Positions 12,301 through 35,891 of a stretch of DNA of 64,000 nucleotides are shown here, one piece after another. The notes under the pieces were generated by a model. It made no database searches. It was given only the letters and a program-made list of their open reading frames with translations, and was not told the origin of the DNA. A program made the translations under genes and the position numbers. Origin of the DNA: Phallusia mammillata (Eukaryota > Chordata > Ascidiacea > Phlebobranchia > Ascidiidae); NCBI GenBank assembly GCA_003260075.1, contig QLIY01000204.1:108361-172360 (forward strand), written 5' to 3'. Position 1 is the first letter of the stretch. Each line of letters starts with the position of its first letter.

Positions 12301-15300
12301 TATCGTTTCGTCATCGCAGAACCGCAGTGTTTTTGTACCTGTTTTCGTTCGTTGTACTTTCCCTTTACGCGTTACACGCATGACTTTTCAAAAACATGTC
12401 GACCACGGTCTAAATACATGCCAACTACGTCATTGTGGAAAAGGGGCTGTAACTACAATGGGCTAAAACGTGATGAACATTACCAAGCCCTTAAGTTGTT
12501 CGATGGGCATCTAAGCCAGAAATAGGGAACCTAATGTACCTAAATTTCGAAATATTTTGATATCCAAGCCAAAAAAACATATATAACATGTGTTTTTTTC
12601 TCCCTGGACTTACTTCTACCAAATCGAGCTATTGCAGAAATGAGTATCAGCGCATATAGTGGTGAAATGGCTGTGCTAGGCCGGGTGCCAAATTGCGTTT
12701 GTTTTTTTGTACATGTTCATCCTGTGAGAGACACGTTGTTTTCGATCTTGGCGTTTTTTATAACCTTTTGTCGTTTGTCTATTTTCGTGAGTTGCCAATT
12801 TTTCCATCGCCCACCACAATTTTTCAAAAATGTTCCATAGCGCCCTCTGGTGTTACACTTTTTAAGGCCTTTGCCCAATTTTAGAGGTCACACAAGTCAC
12901 AAGCAAAACGACATATTTCTTTTGGCCCGACTACCAATGCATTGATGAAATAATTATGTTGGAATCAAATGACAAGTTGGAATCAAATGAATATATATTA
13001 TGGGTGAATAATAGGTTATACATTAGTTCAAAACCCCCTTGTTACTGTGAAGCCAACATTTTTGTCCACGCCAACTAGTTAGCCAAAACATTCAAATGTG
13101 CTGTGTGGTAAAAATATTATTTTGGAAAAAGTAACTTTTTTTCAGCTCGAGCAGTTTTAAACTGTAATAACGTAATTTTATCGAGCTGTTAAAAAAATCA
13201 AATACAGTTAAAACTTTAAGCAGGACCCTATCCCCCATCCTTTCTTAAACCCCTCTACCATTCAATGTAGGGCGCAAAGCGTTGGGAAACACTGGTTCTT
13301 AGCTATCACGTTATGAAGGGTTCCACCGCCTTAAACATCTCGTTTCTTGCGTGGTAAAATCTCATTCGAAATGTGCAAGCTTATTGCTTCTCGCATTTGC
13401 ATCACGTATACACACACGTAGATAATAATGTGATCAACACCCCCGACCACGCCCTATGCATGCAAAGCTACCATCGGCTACTGTAGACGTTGACTTACCA
13501 ACCTTAAAAGCGAACCAAACACCAACCGATGTGTAGATTACGCCCGTTTCTTAATGTCAGTATTGCAATCTGGAAGCAATGCTTCGCTCCATTCTTGCCG
13601 CCGTTTGTATGCAGCCGCTTGCATGTTTTATCAGTATGCGTGTGCCCCGCTTCCTTCAACGGTTGTCTATGCTGTTTGGTTATCTCATTTTCAAGTCAAG
13701 TTTGGTAGTTTCACCAAGCAATGCACGAGTACGCAAGGCTTTGTTGTACGTGGGGCGGCGATGTAAAAGTACCCGAACTTCTTACTTTAGGTCTCCAATT
13801 GCAAGTAAATTCCACAGTTTTTTTGCAAGCTTTTTCCTGTTGTACATACTTGCTTCCGTACCCCTGCATTGATCGGCTCTTCAAAACAAACGGCCCTATG
13901 TATTACCTATTTATATATTTTCAGTTGCCTAACTTTGTGCGTGGAACCGTTTTAATTGCAAGACCCGGAATAGTTAAATCATTAACCTTCAGTGGAAATA
14001 AACTACAGCAACATATTTAACCCTAATTGTCAACCAATCTAGTACCCCTTTAATATCCACAGGCCGTTACACCCTTATTGCAGTATTACAGACCACAAGA
14101 CGAAGTTTTCCGGTCGCTTTAAGTGTATGCTTTCTTTCCCAACGTGTAACACACAAATAATATTGTTTTTTTCGTATTTATTTACCAGTGGTCCAATATA
14201 TACCGACTTCAGCCGTTTTAAAGACTTTCATTTTAATGACTTTTTGTTTGAAGGATTTTATAGCAAGGTATAGGTGCTTAATAAATTACACTCAATACTT
14301 AATGTTCCTGAATGCGTTAATAAAGCGTAAGCATTTGGTGCGTAAAATATTCTTGATTCTTTTGAGCTATTTTACCTTTACTAACGCTTTCAACGCATTT
14401 CTAATCCAAAAATTTCAACAGCAATATCGCTATAGACCCTTAAGTTTAATGCAAATGCATTGCAGCGTTCTGTTTTTTTTTTTCACAACTGCCCTAGAGT
14501 CTCCCAACAGTGCACGAACTTGTCCGGCATGTAAGATTTGCAAGACCAGATATTTTCGCCTGGCCAATTCCACTGTAGTTTCCGTTTCTCGCTAAGTTCC
14601 GATTGTGCGAATTTATGGAGTCGCGTTCTTTGCTTGTGTACAAACCGTGAATTTATTTCCTTGCATCTATGTGAAATAAACTTTAAACCATGTAATCCGT
14701 GTTCCTTTAAAATCTTCATATTAAACGGTCCTGTCCCGAGAGACTTGCTCAAAAAAGCTAAACAAAGAGCAATATTTCATCAACGCCTTTGGTTGACGCC
14801 ACAGGAAAGACAAACTATGTTGTCAAGTTCATTTTACCATCACATGTGTTGTGGGGCGTCTTAGGAGGTTTATGAAAAGTGCGCCTGTTATCTCTTATAG
14901 TGCTGATGTACAGCGTTCTGACAATTTTCGTAGATGGTACTAGGCATGCATGCGTTACAAATAGCCCATCGCAAGGTAGTCTGAAGATAAAGTAACTAAA
15001 ACGAAAGACCCTTCAAAAGGCGTGAACACTAGACATGAAATTTACACACAAAAATGGGCGATGCTATCAAGGATATTAACAAAGACACCAAGATACATTG
15101 GCAGGCACACGGCGGGACAGATCAAACACGCCACAAAAGGAAGCAGCGAAGTTTTAATCCCCAACACACATGTACAACGAACAAATGAGAACAATAGTTG
15201 AATTTGGAGAAAGAACCTAAAATTATGTTCAGTTTCTGAACAATGCTTTTGTAGCCTATATTAAGAAAAAAATGTTGTTGAAAACTGTATGCAGATAAAA

Positions 15301-16536
15301 TGTTGAAAAGAATTGATTTTTACAATGTTTCAATGGTACAACGACCCACTTCTTGACAGCGCCAATTTGCAAAAATATATTTTGATCTGACAATATTGCT
15401 TCAAAGATCACCACACAAACTTGTCTTTGTGCCTGCGTAGTTTAACCTTGTTGGCCCACAATATTTACCTTGATATTAACTTTAGAAACCACTTGAGCTT
15501 GCCATCAGTCCTCTGTGGCGATTAGCGTACGGATACAACATTTCGCTGCATAACAGATCGATAGCATTTGCGTTTGCTCTTATTAGTGTTATTACATGCA
15601 TTAATCTTACCGCAACAATCCTGCGACAGATGGACTGGATTTTAAAACTTGATAAAACCGGTTTCACTACAATGGCAAATCACGAGGTAAAGACCTTTGT
15701 TCATTTCTTTTCCCAGTAAAACATGTGTCAGTTTTGTGTCGTAGGTTGAACATCTCCTCTTCATGGCATTTAATTTGAGCATAGTTCTGATGCAGCCTTC
15801 GGTGAGGGTAAAGACACAAAGGACTTTGACCCAAAGAAAACTGCAGCGTCATCATTTTAATTCCCTTCTACGTGCGGCGTTTCTTTTCTAACAGTTTTGC
15901 CAGTCATGTGTCTGCAGACTCTACACTCTGCTGTCTACCATTTCAACTTTTACAGTGTATCTTAAAATACGGGCGGCCGTTTTATTCATTGTAGTTTAAA
16001 AAGTGCCCTTTACTACCATTTTGTTGCACATGGATTGTTAATCAGAGTGTTTGTTGTGACAAAATAAACATTCGTCGCTATATCGCTGATTGTGATTCAG
16101 TCAATCAGCGTTTTCTTACTGGTTGCAAAAGTGGGCGGTGTCCCGATGTGTAAACAGTCCGCATACAAAGACAGGGGTCAGAAATTCAGAATTCACTTTT
16201 TAAAGGCATGTTATAAGGTGCATTCTATAGTTTTTGCTGGAGTTTGTAGGCAATGCAGATTTTGAGAAGGAGTTGGTAATATTCCCACCAGTGCAGCAAT
16301 GGGTTGTCATAATTGGGTTACTGATTACTCCAGCGAACGTACATTTGAAAAAAGTAATGGCATCTTTTAGGGCTTAAATATCATGTTTGGTTTTAACTAT
16401 TAATTTGTCAGACTATTTTACTTGTTTCAGCACTACCTCAGCGTATTCTAGTGTTTAAATTTCTGTACAAAATGTGCCTTTGGAATGTGTACAGTAAATG
16501 ACAGTTTCTTGCAAGGTTCACCCACTTTAAAAGAGT
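6312..16536. other. About 10 kb intergenic region, no gene recognised
   Basis: Open frames here are short and none resembles a known family. One stretch (8212-8371, plus) starts with ATG and ends at a good donor (CAG|GTATGTG). It could be an isolated exon, but nothing in the 52 residues is recognisable. Degenerate hAT-like ends lie near 8630-8650 and 13279-13294. The region probably holds the NFAT5 3' UTR, regulatory DNA and old transposon debris. A splice-acceptor-like TTACTTGTTTCAG at 16418-16430 may start the 5' UTR of the following gene. Confidence 0.5.
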
Positions 16537-17463
16537 ATGAATGAAAAATTGAAAATTATTGGCATAAATTATGCAACTTCTGCAGCTGCTGCTACTGTGG
16601 CTGAAACTGTGACATTTCCTTTGGATCTCACAAAAACTAGATTGCAGATTCAAGGAGAGGTAGCTTCTTATGGAAACTCTACAGCTGTTGTTAAGCGAGG
16701 AATGATACGAACTGCTGCAAATATTGCACATCAGGAAGGTTTGACAAAATTATGGCAAGGACTTCCTCCAGCTGTTTACAGACATTTGATATATACTGGG
16801 GTCCGAATGGGAGTTTATGAACAGTTGAGGGATAATGTTTTAGGGCGCAATGTGGATGGGTCTTTTCCAGTCTGGAAAGCAGTTGTTGGTGGCTTAACAG
16901 CTGGGTCAATCGGTCAATTTGTCACCAGCCCAATGGACCTGGTCAAAGTACAAATGCAAATGGATGGAAAGCGTGTGATGGAAGGAAAGCCACCTAGAGT
17001 GAATGGTGTATTTCATGCCATGCAAACAATTGTTTACAGGGGTGGAATTAGGGCATTGTGGGCTGGTTGGGTGCCTAATGTGCAAAGAGCTGCCCTGGTG
17101 AATATGGGAGACTTAGCAACTTATGACACAGTTAAGCAGACAATTCTTCGCAATACAAATCTTACTGATAACTGGTTTTGTCACATGTTGTCCAGCGGCT
17201 GCAGTGGTTTAGTTGCAGCGACTCTAGGGACGCCTGCAGATGTCATAAAGACCAGGATTATGAACCAAGCCAGGGACAAACATGGAAATGGTTTGTATTA
17301 CAAGTCATCTGTGGACTGCCTAATGAAAACAATTAAAAATGAAGGATTTTTCAGCCTCTACAAAGGTTTTGTACCAATTTGGTCAAGAATGGCACCCTGG
17401 TCTCTCACATTTTGGTTGTCATGGGAAGAAATACGAAAATTAACTGGAACGGCCACATTCTGA
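16537..17463 (+). CDS. SLC25A27: Mitochondrial uncoupling protein 4 (SLC25A27-like), intronless
   Basis: Mitochondrial inner-membrane carrier of 308 aa, the usual SLC25 length, with three repeats each carrying the carrier signature: PLDLTK at residues 28-33, PMDLVK at 132-137, PADVIK at 233-238. Stretches such as [19 protein letters not shown] and the end [13 protein letters not shown] match UCP4 rather than UCP1-3 or UCP5. The whole coding region is one exon, whereas vertebrate UCP4 genes have several, and the other genes of this window except its neighbour are cut by many introns. This suggests a retrocopy origin. The start is the first ATG of the frame and gives a normal N-terminus. AATAAA lies at 17562, about 100 bases past the stop. 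A second, diverged intronless copy lies 5 kb downstream on the same strand. Confidence 0.93.
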   Translation: MNEKLKIIGINYATSAAAATVAETVTFPLDLTKTRLQIQGEVASYGNSTAVVKRGMIRTAANIAHQEGLTKLWQGLPPAVYRHLIYTGVRMGVYEQLRDNVLGRNVDGSFPVWKAVVGGLTAGSIGQFVTSPMDLVKVQMQMDGKRVMEGKPPRVNGVFHAMQTIVYRGGIRALWAGWVPNVQRAALVNMGDLATYDTVKQTILRNTNLTDNWFCHMLSSGCSGLVAATLGTPADVIKTRIMNQARDKHGNGLYYKSSVDCLMKTIKNEGFFSLYKGFVPIWSRMAPWSLTFWLSWEEIRKLTGTATF

Positions 17464-19000
17464 TATGTTTTGAACCAATTTTTAAAATTATTGTGATAGG
17501 ACCAACAACCTGTGGTTCTGAACACCACTTAATAGACTTCCATGGTAACGCATTGCATAGAAATAAATATGGCTTAAAAATTAGCATGGCCTAATGAGAA
17601 ATGCAATGTTTCAGGGAAAATATCCTTACTTGCCAAAAATGTTATCTTGCAGACTTACAAAACTGTTGGCAGTTACTAATTTTAAAAAAAATACTAGGCA
17701 AATTCCGATTAAGTCCATATTCCATATTGTTCCAGTGTTTAGTATCACCTGTTGACAATAATACAATCCAGCCTCTGCCAGGTGCCCTGTTATGAATTGA
17801 TCAAAAGTTCCAATAGGGTTATTGACATATTGTTTTGTTTATATTATTAATTGGCAGAGCAATACTGAATTAACTATGTTTTCAGAAGTAGTTTTAATGA
17901 AGGACTTTGGATAAAAGTTAATCTTCCAACAATCCATTATTTTGACATCTGTGGGTTCGTGCAATTGTATTGAAATTCCTTTGAACAAAAAATAGCCCTA
18001 TGTACAAAATGGCAATCTTTTAGTTACTGTAACTGAAAACCGTGCCAGCAGTTTTTTCACTCACTATGCATATTGTTATTATTCAAATGTTACTTGAGTG
18101 AAAAATCAAAACTCACTTTGATGATTTTGTTTCCAAATGTCTTACAGTGGTGTGTGTTTGATGTGTTTTTTTTAAAAAAACCTTTGCACATTAAATGCTT
18201 GTTGGCTTTCAAACAAGAACAAACAGTTTTTTAGTAACACGCTTATAGGCTGCTAGAATTTAAGCTCACTCTTTTTACATTGAGTGAAATATCTGTTTTA
18301 TGACATGGTTTGTCGATGTATTTGGTGCTCTACGTACTTCAATGAGTGGCAAAATAATAAGTCATATGTGACATTGGTTGTTTTATTTTATGGAAATAAG
18401 TAAAACTTAAAAGAATCAAATGTTATGTCGTTTAATGGGTCCTATACCTGAAGGGGGAACATATTGCTTTTTTTCTGTATTTTATGGGTTTATTTCATCC
18501 AAAACCCAGTGGTTCATCCACAAGGGGACATGTATTGTATTTGTCCGTGTCTTTTCCTGTCTAAAGTTGGTTTGGTCTAACAGTTTGGCCAAGAAAGAGT
18601 GCTTCAAATTATGTAAATATACAAACATGTCCCTTAGTTGTCCAAAGTCTGGCCCTAGATGACTTAGCAGTTCACCCTAAGGCCCCTAAAATGGATTAAA
18701 AAAAACAGTTATACCTCATGAAGTATAGAATCCAGGAGTTAGGTATTTTTAATGATTTTGTTCTGGATTCACCAATTTTTCACCCCTTTACATCAAAATA
18801 ATCGTTTTTAGGTTTCTAGTCATTTTGGCCAGAAATGAATGAATAAGTACAAACAAAACTATCGTGGGTGGTTGAGGACCTTGAGGTTTAGGATGTGGGG
18901 GATGGCCGTTAGATTGTACAACATGGCCCAGTCGCGATTGTAGACTGAGGCCAGTGTGTTTCCAGTCGCAATCTGCAGAGTTTAGAGCGTAGAGTACAGT
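17464..19000. other. 3' flank of first UCP4 gene, no further gene seen
   Basis: This stretch contains the polyadenylation signal at 17562 and AT-rich sequence with short open frames that resemble nothing known. It leads into the hAT element at 19009. Confidence 0.5.
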
Positions 19001-19008
19001 GTGTAGAG

Positions 19009-19433
19009 CAGTGGTTCTCAACCGGGGTCAAACTTCTTAATTCGCGCAATACGAGATTGACAAATCGCGATAAAAAAACGTTTCGGGGTTTTGAAATAGC
19101 ATGAAACTAGTTTGAAAACGTTCTTCTTCACAGGCAACAAACAAAAATACATTGTGACATTTTAATCCCATTGTGATGCACCAGAATTAAATTGTCAGTA
19201 GCAAACAATTAACGATACATCACAATGTAATTGTGTTTTTTTGTTGATTAACGATGTCCCAACCCAAACAAAAGGATTAAACCTTGGTCCTGGACCGAAC
19301 GTGGTTGGTATTTTATTCACCATTATTACTAGCTTGTTAACAAAAAGTACAAAAAATAAACTTTCAAAGGGGTCCGCAACTAGCCTACAGCATCGAAAAG
19401 GGCCCGCAAAGGCAAAAAGGTTGAGAACCACTG
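19009..19433. mobile_element. hAT-type MITE with 8-bp target duplication
   Basis: A 425-bp element bounded by perfect 15-bp inverted ends CAGTGGTTCTCAACC. It is flanked by the identical 8-bp direct repeat GTGTAGAG at 19001-19008 and 19434-19441. The end sequence and the 8-bp duplication are those of the hAT superfamily, Charlie-like. No transposase reading frame is present, so it is non-autonomous. The intact target duplication suggests a fairly recent insertion. Confidence 0.87.
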
Positions 19434-20037
19434 GTGTAGAGTGTTTCATTAAACGAAACGCAAAACCTAATATAGCGCAAAACATGTGGTACAAATTTCA
19501 GCAGGGAACACTAAAGCACATTTGCAGGCACACGGATGGAAACACAAGCTTCCTGAATCCGTAACAAAGGGAAATTACGACGACCTAACCCCCAACACAC
19601 AAACACGTACAACTATCAAATTTAGCAAACACAAAAATAAGCTATAAGTTTAAATAGCTTATGGCTTTGGGCAATTTAAGAGGTTTGTGGGATTAAATCT
19701 TATGCTTTCGCATGTCTACCACTACAAATACTTGTTTTTGAGGTGGGTGGTGCGGTGATCTGGATCGAGTGTTTTCCCAGCGTTTTATATTATTCTTGCG
19801 TGCATAAAACGCAATTTTCAGTCGGGCGCAAACTGCTGTCCCAAAACAGAAAAGTTTTGTTTGTTAAGTTTACACGTACCCCTTCAGTGTTAGTTAAGCC
19901 CAGGGACCGGGGTTCATGCTCCCGAAGAAATTTACCATTTTGGCAAAATCTTTTCCACCTCATCGGAATGCACAGAATTGGCGATTTCACTTCGGAATGC
20001 ACAAACGGACCGCAGGCTGCACACCCCTACATTAGAA

Positions 20038-20534
20038 CAGGCGTCACCAAACTTTTTTCACTGCGGGCCGGATAAGTTTAAAAACAATTGGCGCGGGCCG
20101 CATAGTTTACATGTCCTAGCGCCGTCTTTCCAGACTAAGGCCGCTGGGCGATTTTTCTAGGTGCACCAAGATATGGCCTTTCTACAATCCCATATAAAAT
20201 CTGGTGATGCGACTATAAATTGTATAGTTAGTCTCATCTTAAGAGCAATGCTTGTATATTACGTCACCTCAAACAAAATAAGGCTATTTTTTGCGCACAA
20301 TTGACACTTGTAGTCTTGTCTGTGACGTAACAAACTGGCTTTGGCTTGGTCCTGGGCGTTGTATTCCTATGAAACTAGGTAACACCAATTCTACAAATCG
20401 CGACAGGAAAACTTTCGTAAGGACCAGATTAATTGTTGAATGTTACAATGGTATCAATACGGTTTGGCAAACCAAAAAATGTGGGTCGCGGGCTGGATGA
20501 AATAACCTCGCGGGCCGTAGTTTGGTGACCCCTG
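20038..20534. mobile_element. hAT-like non-autonomous element
   Basis: Inverted ends CAGGCGTCACCAAAC (left) and the complement of GTTTGGTGACCCCTG (right) differ at one position. GC-rich GCGGGCC motifs follow just inside both ends. The flanks CATTAGAA and TTATAGAA are only a partial 8-bp match, so the insertion is probably old. There is no transposase frame. Confidence 0.6.
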
Positions 20535-21164
20535 TTATAGAAGAATCAGATAGAAGAATAGGTTTCATATGACACAAATACGATTTCAAATACGTGAAGT
20601 TAAGTTCGCCTAATCTTGCATGTTCATTCCTATAAGCATCGTCGCGACCCGCTTTCTATCATACAAGAGAAACAAACGAAAACACAATTAACTGTAAGCC
20701 TAAACAGATTCAACTAAAAAACTTTTTGAAAGCAAACAATATAAAAAATGGAGGCCTATATTCTTTGGAGTTTATCCCCCAAACCCCACTTGTAGCAAAG
20801 TGTATGTGTACAGTTTAAACATACGTGGACGCATAGCCTATACAATTTAAACTTACACGGCAAATTAAATCCCTTGATTTGTTGTAGATCGTTCAATAGT
20901 TTATGAGTAGTTCATCTTGACCTTTTTGTTCAAAAGAAACTTTAAAATCCTTTAAATCTACGGCACCTTGGCCCGCGAACCCCTAGCTAGAACCAATAAT
21001 GTGCGGACGACGAATATACGCGCTGCTCATAACAAATGTCAAAAAAGTATTTTTTCGTAGCAAACCTTTTTTCCACACTTGAAAACCTCCATAATGCAGT
21101 GACGTCATCAACCGTAGCAGGCAAGAATTTTTGGTATTTAGGCTATAAAAAGGTCAATTTAAGG

Positions 21165-21612
21165 CAGTGGTTCTCAAACTTTTTTGACCGCGACCCAAAT
21201 CTGAGTTTTATGAATATCTCACGACCCAAGCCTCAAACATCAAAAAATTTAAATATTATTATTAACGAGACGAACTGCAATTTCGAGGCCACGCCGTCGC
21301 CGCATAGGAGTCTGGCAGTCTGCCCATGTCTAAATGGCTGCAGGCTTAACGAGGTCGATTCGTTTGATAACACTGCATAACAAAACACACATTGTGGCTT
21401 TGCAGCACCATGAAGTGAATCCCAAATCTAAAAAGTTTCCTTGTATGAATATTTAATAATCCTTAAACGCTAACTGTTACATCTCCAGGTCTAGTTTCGC
21501 AAGATTACCTTGTCCTATTATTCCCCGTGCTATGACGTTACAATCGCTATGTGCGTAACAGTAAAATTGGAAGGCTATTGTCGGTATGTTGTAATGATTG
21601 GTTCATTTACTG
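21165..21612. mobile_element. hAT left end, right end lost at or before the gap
   Basis: CAGTGGTTCTCAAAC followed by TTTTTTGACCGCGACCC is a typical hAT-Charlie-like left terminus. No matching right end is visible before the run of N at 21613, so the right boundary given here is only the edge of the gap. Confidence 0.45.
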
Positions 21613-21748
21613 NNNNNNNNNNNNNNNNNNNNNNNNNNNNNNNNNNNNNNNNNNNNNNNNNNNNNNNNNNNNNNNNNNNNNNNNNNNNNNNNNNNNNNNN
21701 NNNNNNNNNNNNNNNNNNNNNNNNNNNNNNNNNNNNNNNNNNNNNNNN
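21613..21748. other. Assembly gap, 136 N
   Basis: A run of 136 unknown bases between the two UCP4 genes, next to transposon sequence. Nothing can be read here. Confidence 0.99.
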
Positions 21749-22565
21749 CAGCAAGAGTAAGGGCTTCACAGGGCCTTAGGCTAACCAGCATTTAGTTGAT
21801 ATTGCGAGTTTAGTAGGCACAACAGGTGCTAACAGAGAGGTCTACTCAGTCTACCGCCAGATAGCGCACTTGTTCGTTTGGGCAGAATTGAAAAGAAACA
21901 GCATGCAAAAAGCACACGTGACCTATTTGTGTAAATGTTTTTTTTCGTCACAATTTATGTACGGAGTGTTTAAAATACCGTGGATCCGGCCTGTACAAAT
22001 TCTTTTCCAATTTTATGTTCTATTTACACACTTCATTTATTTTCTAGTGATTTCGAACTGTCCTTGTTAAGGGACTTCCCCAGTTCCCATCGTGTTGAAG
22101 GAAACTGTTTGTCCAGACTTCGGTTCGTACAGTTACAGTACTTAACAGTAGCTTGGTTTTACATAGCTTGATGATCGGCTGAATAGGTAATATTTTTTTT
22201 GTGTTGGTGTAATCCTGCATTGAATTGGTGAAGTTTGAATTCAATGATAGTTTTTGTTCTTAAGCAAAGTTTTGTTTTGTGTCAATACATTGTGCAGTAC
22301 TGTTAATCTGTTACCTTTTTCTGCTTGACAATTTAGGTGTTATTACCTTAATGAAGGCTGCCTGATTAGGACGTAGAAATGCCAGAATAAGGTTATTGTT
22401 TTTTTACAGTATGCCTGGCAGCAACAGTTTATGCATCTCTCTTATACAGAGAGCTATAGATATTGTAACATATAAATTAGCACTCAAAATAACAAAACTT
22501 TTTGTATGTGCAACTTTAGACTATGTTGTGATCTTAAATCAAATTTTTGTTTTGATAGCCATGCC

Positions 22566-23483
22566 ATGAGTAATGAATTTTTACTTAAGTTATGCGCTTC
22601 TGCTAGTGCATCAGCAGTAGCCGAGACTATAACTTTTCCACTTGACTTGACGAAAACTAGGTTGCAGGTACAAGGGGAAGTTGCCTCCAATACAGGAAGC
22701 ACTGTCATTCGTAAACATGGAATGTGCCGGACTGCGTTTTGTGTTGTTACTGAGGAAGGGCTGGTTAACCTCTGGCGTGGATGCAAACCTGCTGTATACA
22801 GACAAATTGTTTACACAAGCATCAGAACCAACTTATACGAGCAGTTGAGAGAATTTTCTGGTGGAAAAGAAAATGGTTTGATTTCAATGGGAAAAGCAGT
22901 ATTATGTGGTGCAGCGGCTGGAGCTGTTGGACAGTTTATTGCCACACCCTTTGATTTGCTTAAAGTTAGAAGACAAATGGAAAACCAAGGTAACTCCAGT
23001 CGAACCTCTACGACACCATACAGAAGTGTTTCTCATGGTGTGACCACCTTATATAAAACTGGTGGTCTCCGGTTGCTGTGGACGGGCTGTGGCCCAAGTG
23101 TGTCCCGAGCTGCTTTGGTAAATATCGGCAACCTTACAACATATGATCTTGCGAAGAAGAAAATTTTAAAACATACCTCCTTGTCTGACAGCTGGAAATG
23201 CTATGGACTTGCCAGTATATGTAGCGGTTTTGCTGCTGCTGTTCTTGCAACACCAGCAGATGTCATAAAAACACGAATGATGAATCAGGTCAGGGACAAA
23301 CTTGGCAAAGGCGTTTTGTATACCTCATCATATCATTGCGTAAAAAGAACTTGTAAACAGGAGGGACTACTTAGCCTCTACAAAGGTTTTTGGCCAACCT
23401 GGTTTAGAATTGGTCCATGGTCTGTAATATTTTGGCTGCTAAATGAGGAGCTACGAAAACTTTCAGGCTCTTCAACATTTTAG
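22566..23483 (+). CDS. Second, diverged UCP4-like carrier, intronless
   Basis: A 305-aa SLC25 carrier, about half identical to the UCP4 gene at 16537. All three signatures are kept (PLDLTK, a central PFDLLK, PADVIK), as are RAALVNIGNLTTYD and SLYKGF. The second matrix loop differs: the VQMQMDGKR stretch of the first copy is VRRQMENQG here, so substrate or regulation may have changed. I chose MSNEF at 22566 because it matches the length of the paralogue; the frame is open 20 codons further up. A splice acceptor (TTTTGTTTTGATAG) ends just before the start, which suggests a 5' UTR intron or a trans-splice site. AATAAA lies at 23512. It converges with LIG1. Confidence 0.88.
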   Translation: MSNEFLLKLCASASASAVAETITFPLDLTKTRLQVQGEVASNTGSTVIRKHGMCRTAFCVVTEEGLVNLWRGCKPAVYRQIVYTSIRTNLYEQLREFSGGKENGLISMGKAVLCGAAAGAVGQFIATPFDLLKVRRQMENQGNSSRTSTTPYRSVSHGVTTLYKTGGLRLLWTGCGPSVSRAALVNIGNLTTYDLAKKKILKHTSLSDSWKCYGLASICSGFAAAVLATPADVIKTRMMNQVRDKLGKGVLYTSSYHCVKRTCKQEGLLSLYKGFWPTWFRIGPWSVIFWLLNEELRKLSGSSTF

Positions 23484-23821
23484 CTTGCATAACATTCTGC
23501 CCATTGCCAACAATAAAAATGTGGGTCATCGTAAATGTACATTGATTATGCCAGTGGGATGCTCTATTTAGCATCCTAGTGAGCAACTGTAAACTAATAT
23601 TGATTTAATGCTGTCCTGTGATTGATTTCTGTCACTTACAGACAAAAATGATTGACATTGACCTAGTAAGACTTTCTTTCATACATGTAGATTTGTGCAA
23701 TAGATACATCATTTATTGCTTAATATGGCAGTTTAAATTTTGCAACTGAAACAGTGCGTAATTTCTGTAAAACTAACACCGAAAAAATAGTTTGAAACAC
23801 AGGAAGCTGTTTTTTATACAA

Positions 23822-35688
<11,867 letters not shown>

Positions 35689-35708
<20 letters not shown>

Positions 35709-35891
35709 GATTACTTGTTCTGATTGAACACTTGATATTTGTTGTAGTGCGAAGTTTGAAACGTTCTTAGTGGATACAGAAGAAGCAAACCACAACTGCC
35801 ATTTACTGGCAGTACATGTTTTGTTAGAAAAATTGAGTGAATATAAATTTGACAGAGATTGTCTACCAGCCAATATAAACCTACCAAGCAT
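35689..35891 (-). CDS. LIG1: Alternative upstream-start first exon of LIG1 (possible mitochondrial presequence)
   Basis: The frame of the LIG1 start (ATG at 35708) is open upstream for 61 codons to another ATG at 35891, and a stop (TGA) lies directly before that ATG. The added segment begins MLGRFILAGRQSLSNLYSLNF. It is rich in Ser, Leu, Asn and basic residues, and its only acidic residue is a Glu near the end. That is the composition of a mitochondrial targeting sequence. Yeast CDC9 and plant LIG1 use two starts in this way, one upstream start for mitochondria and one at the PIP box for the nucleus. Whether the upstream ATG is transcribed and used is inference. Confidence 0.55.

Noticed and set aside
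11308..14864. Several 60-135 codon open frames on the plus strand
   Set aside because: Phe/Leu/Cys-rich translations typical of AT-rich non-coding DNA, with no known domains.
21510..21795. Open frames running through the N gap
   Set aside because: They are produced only by unknown bases.
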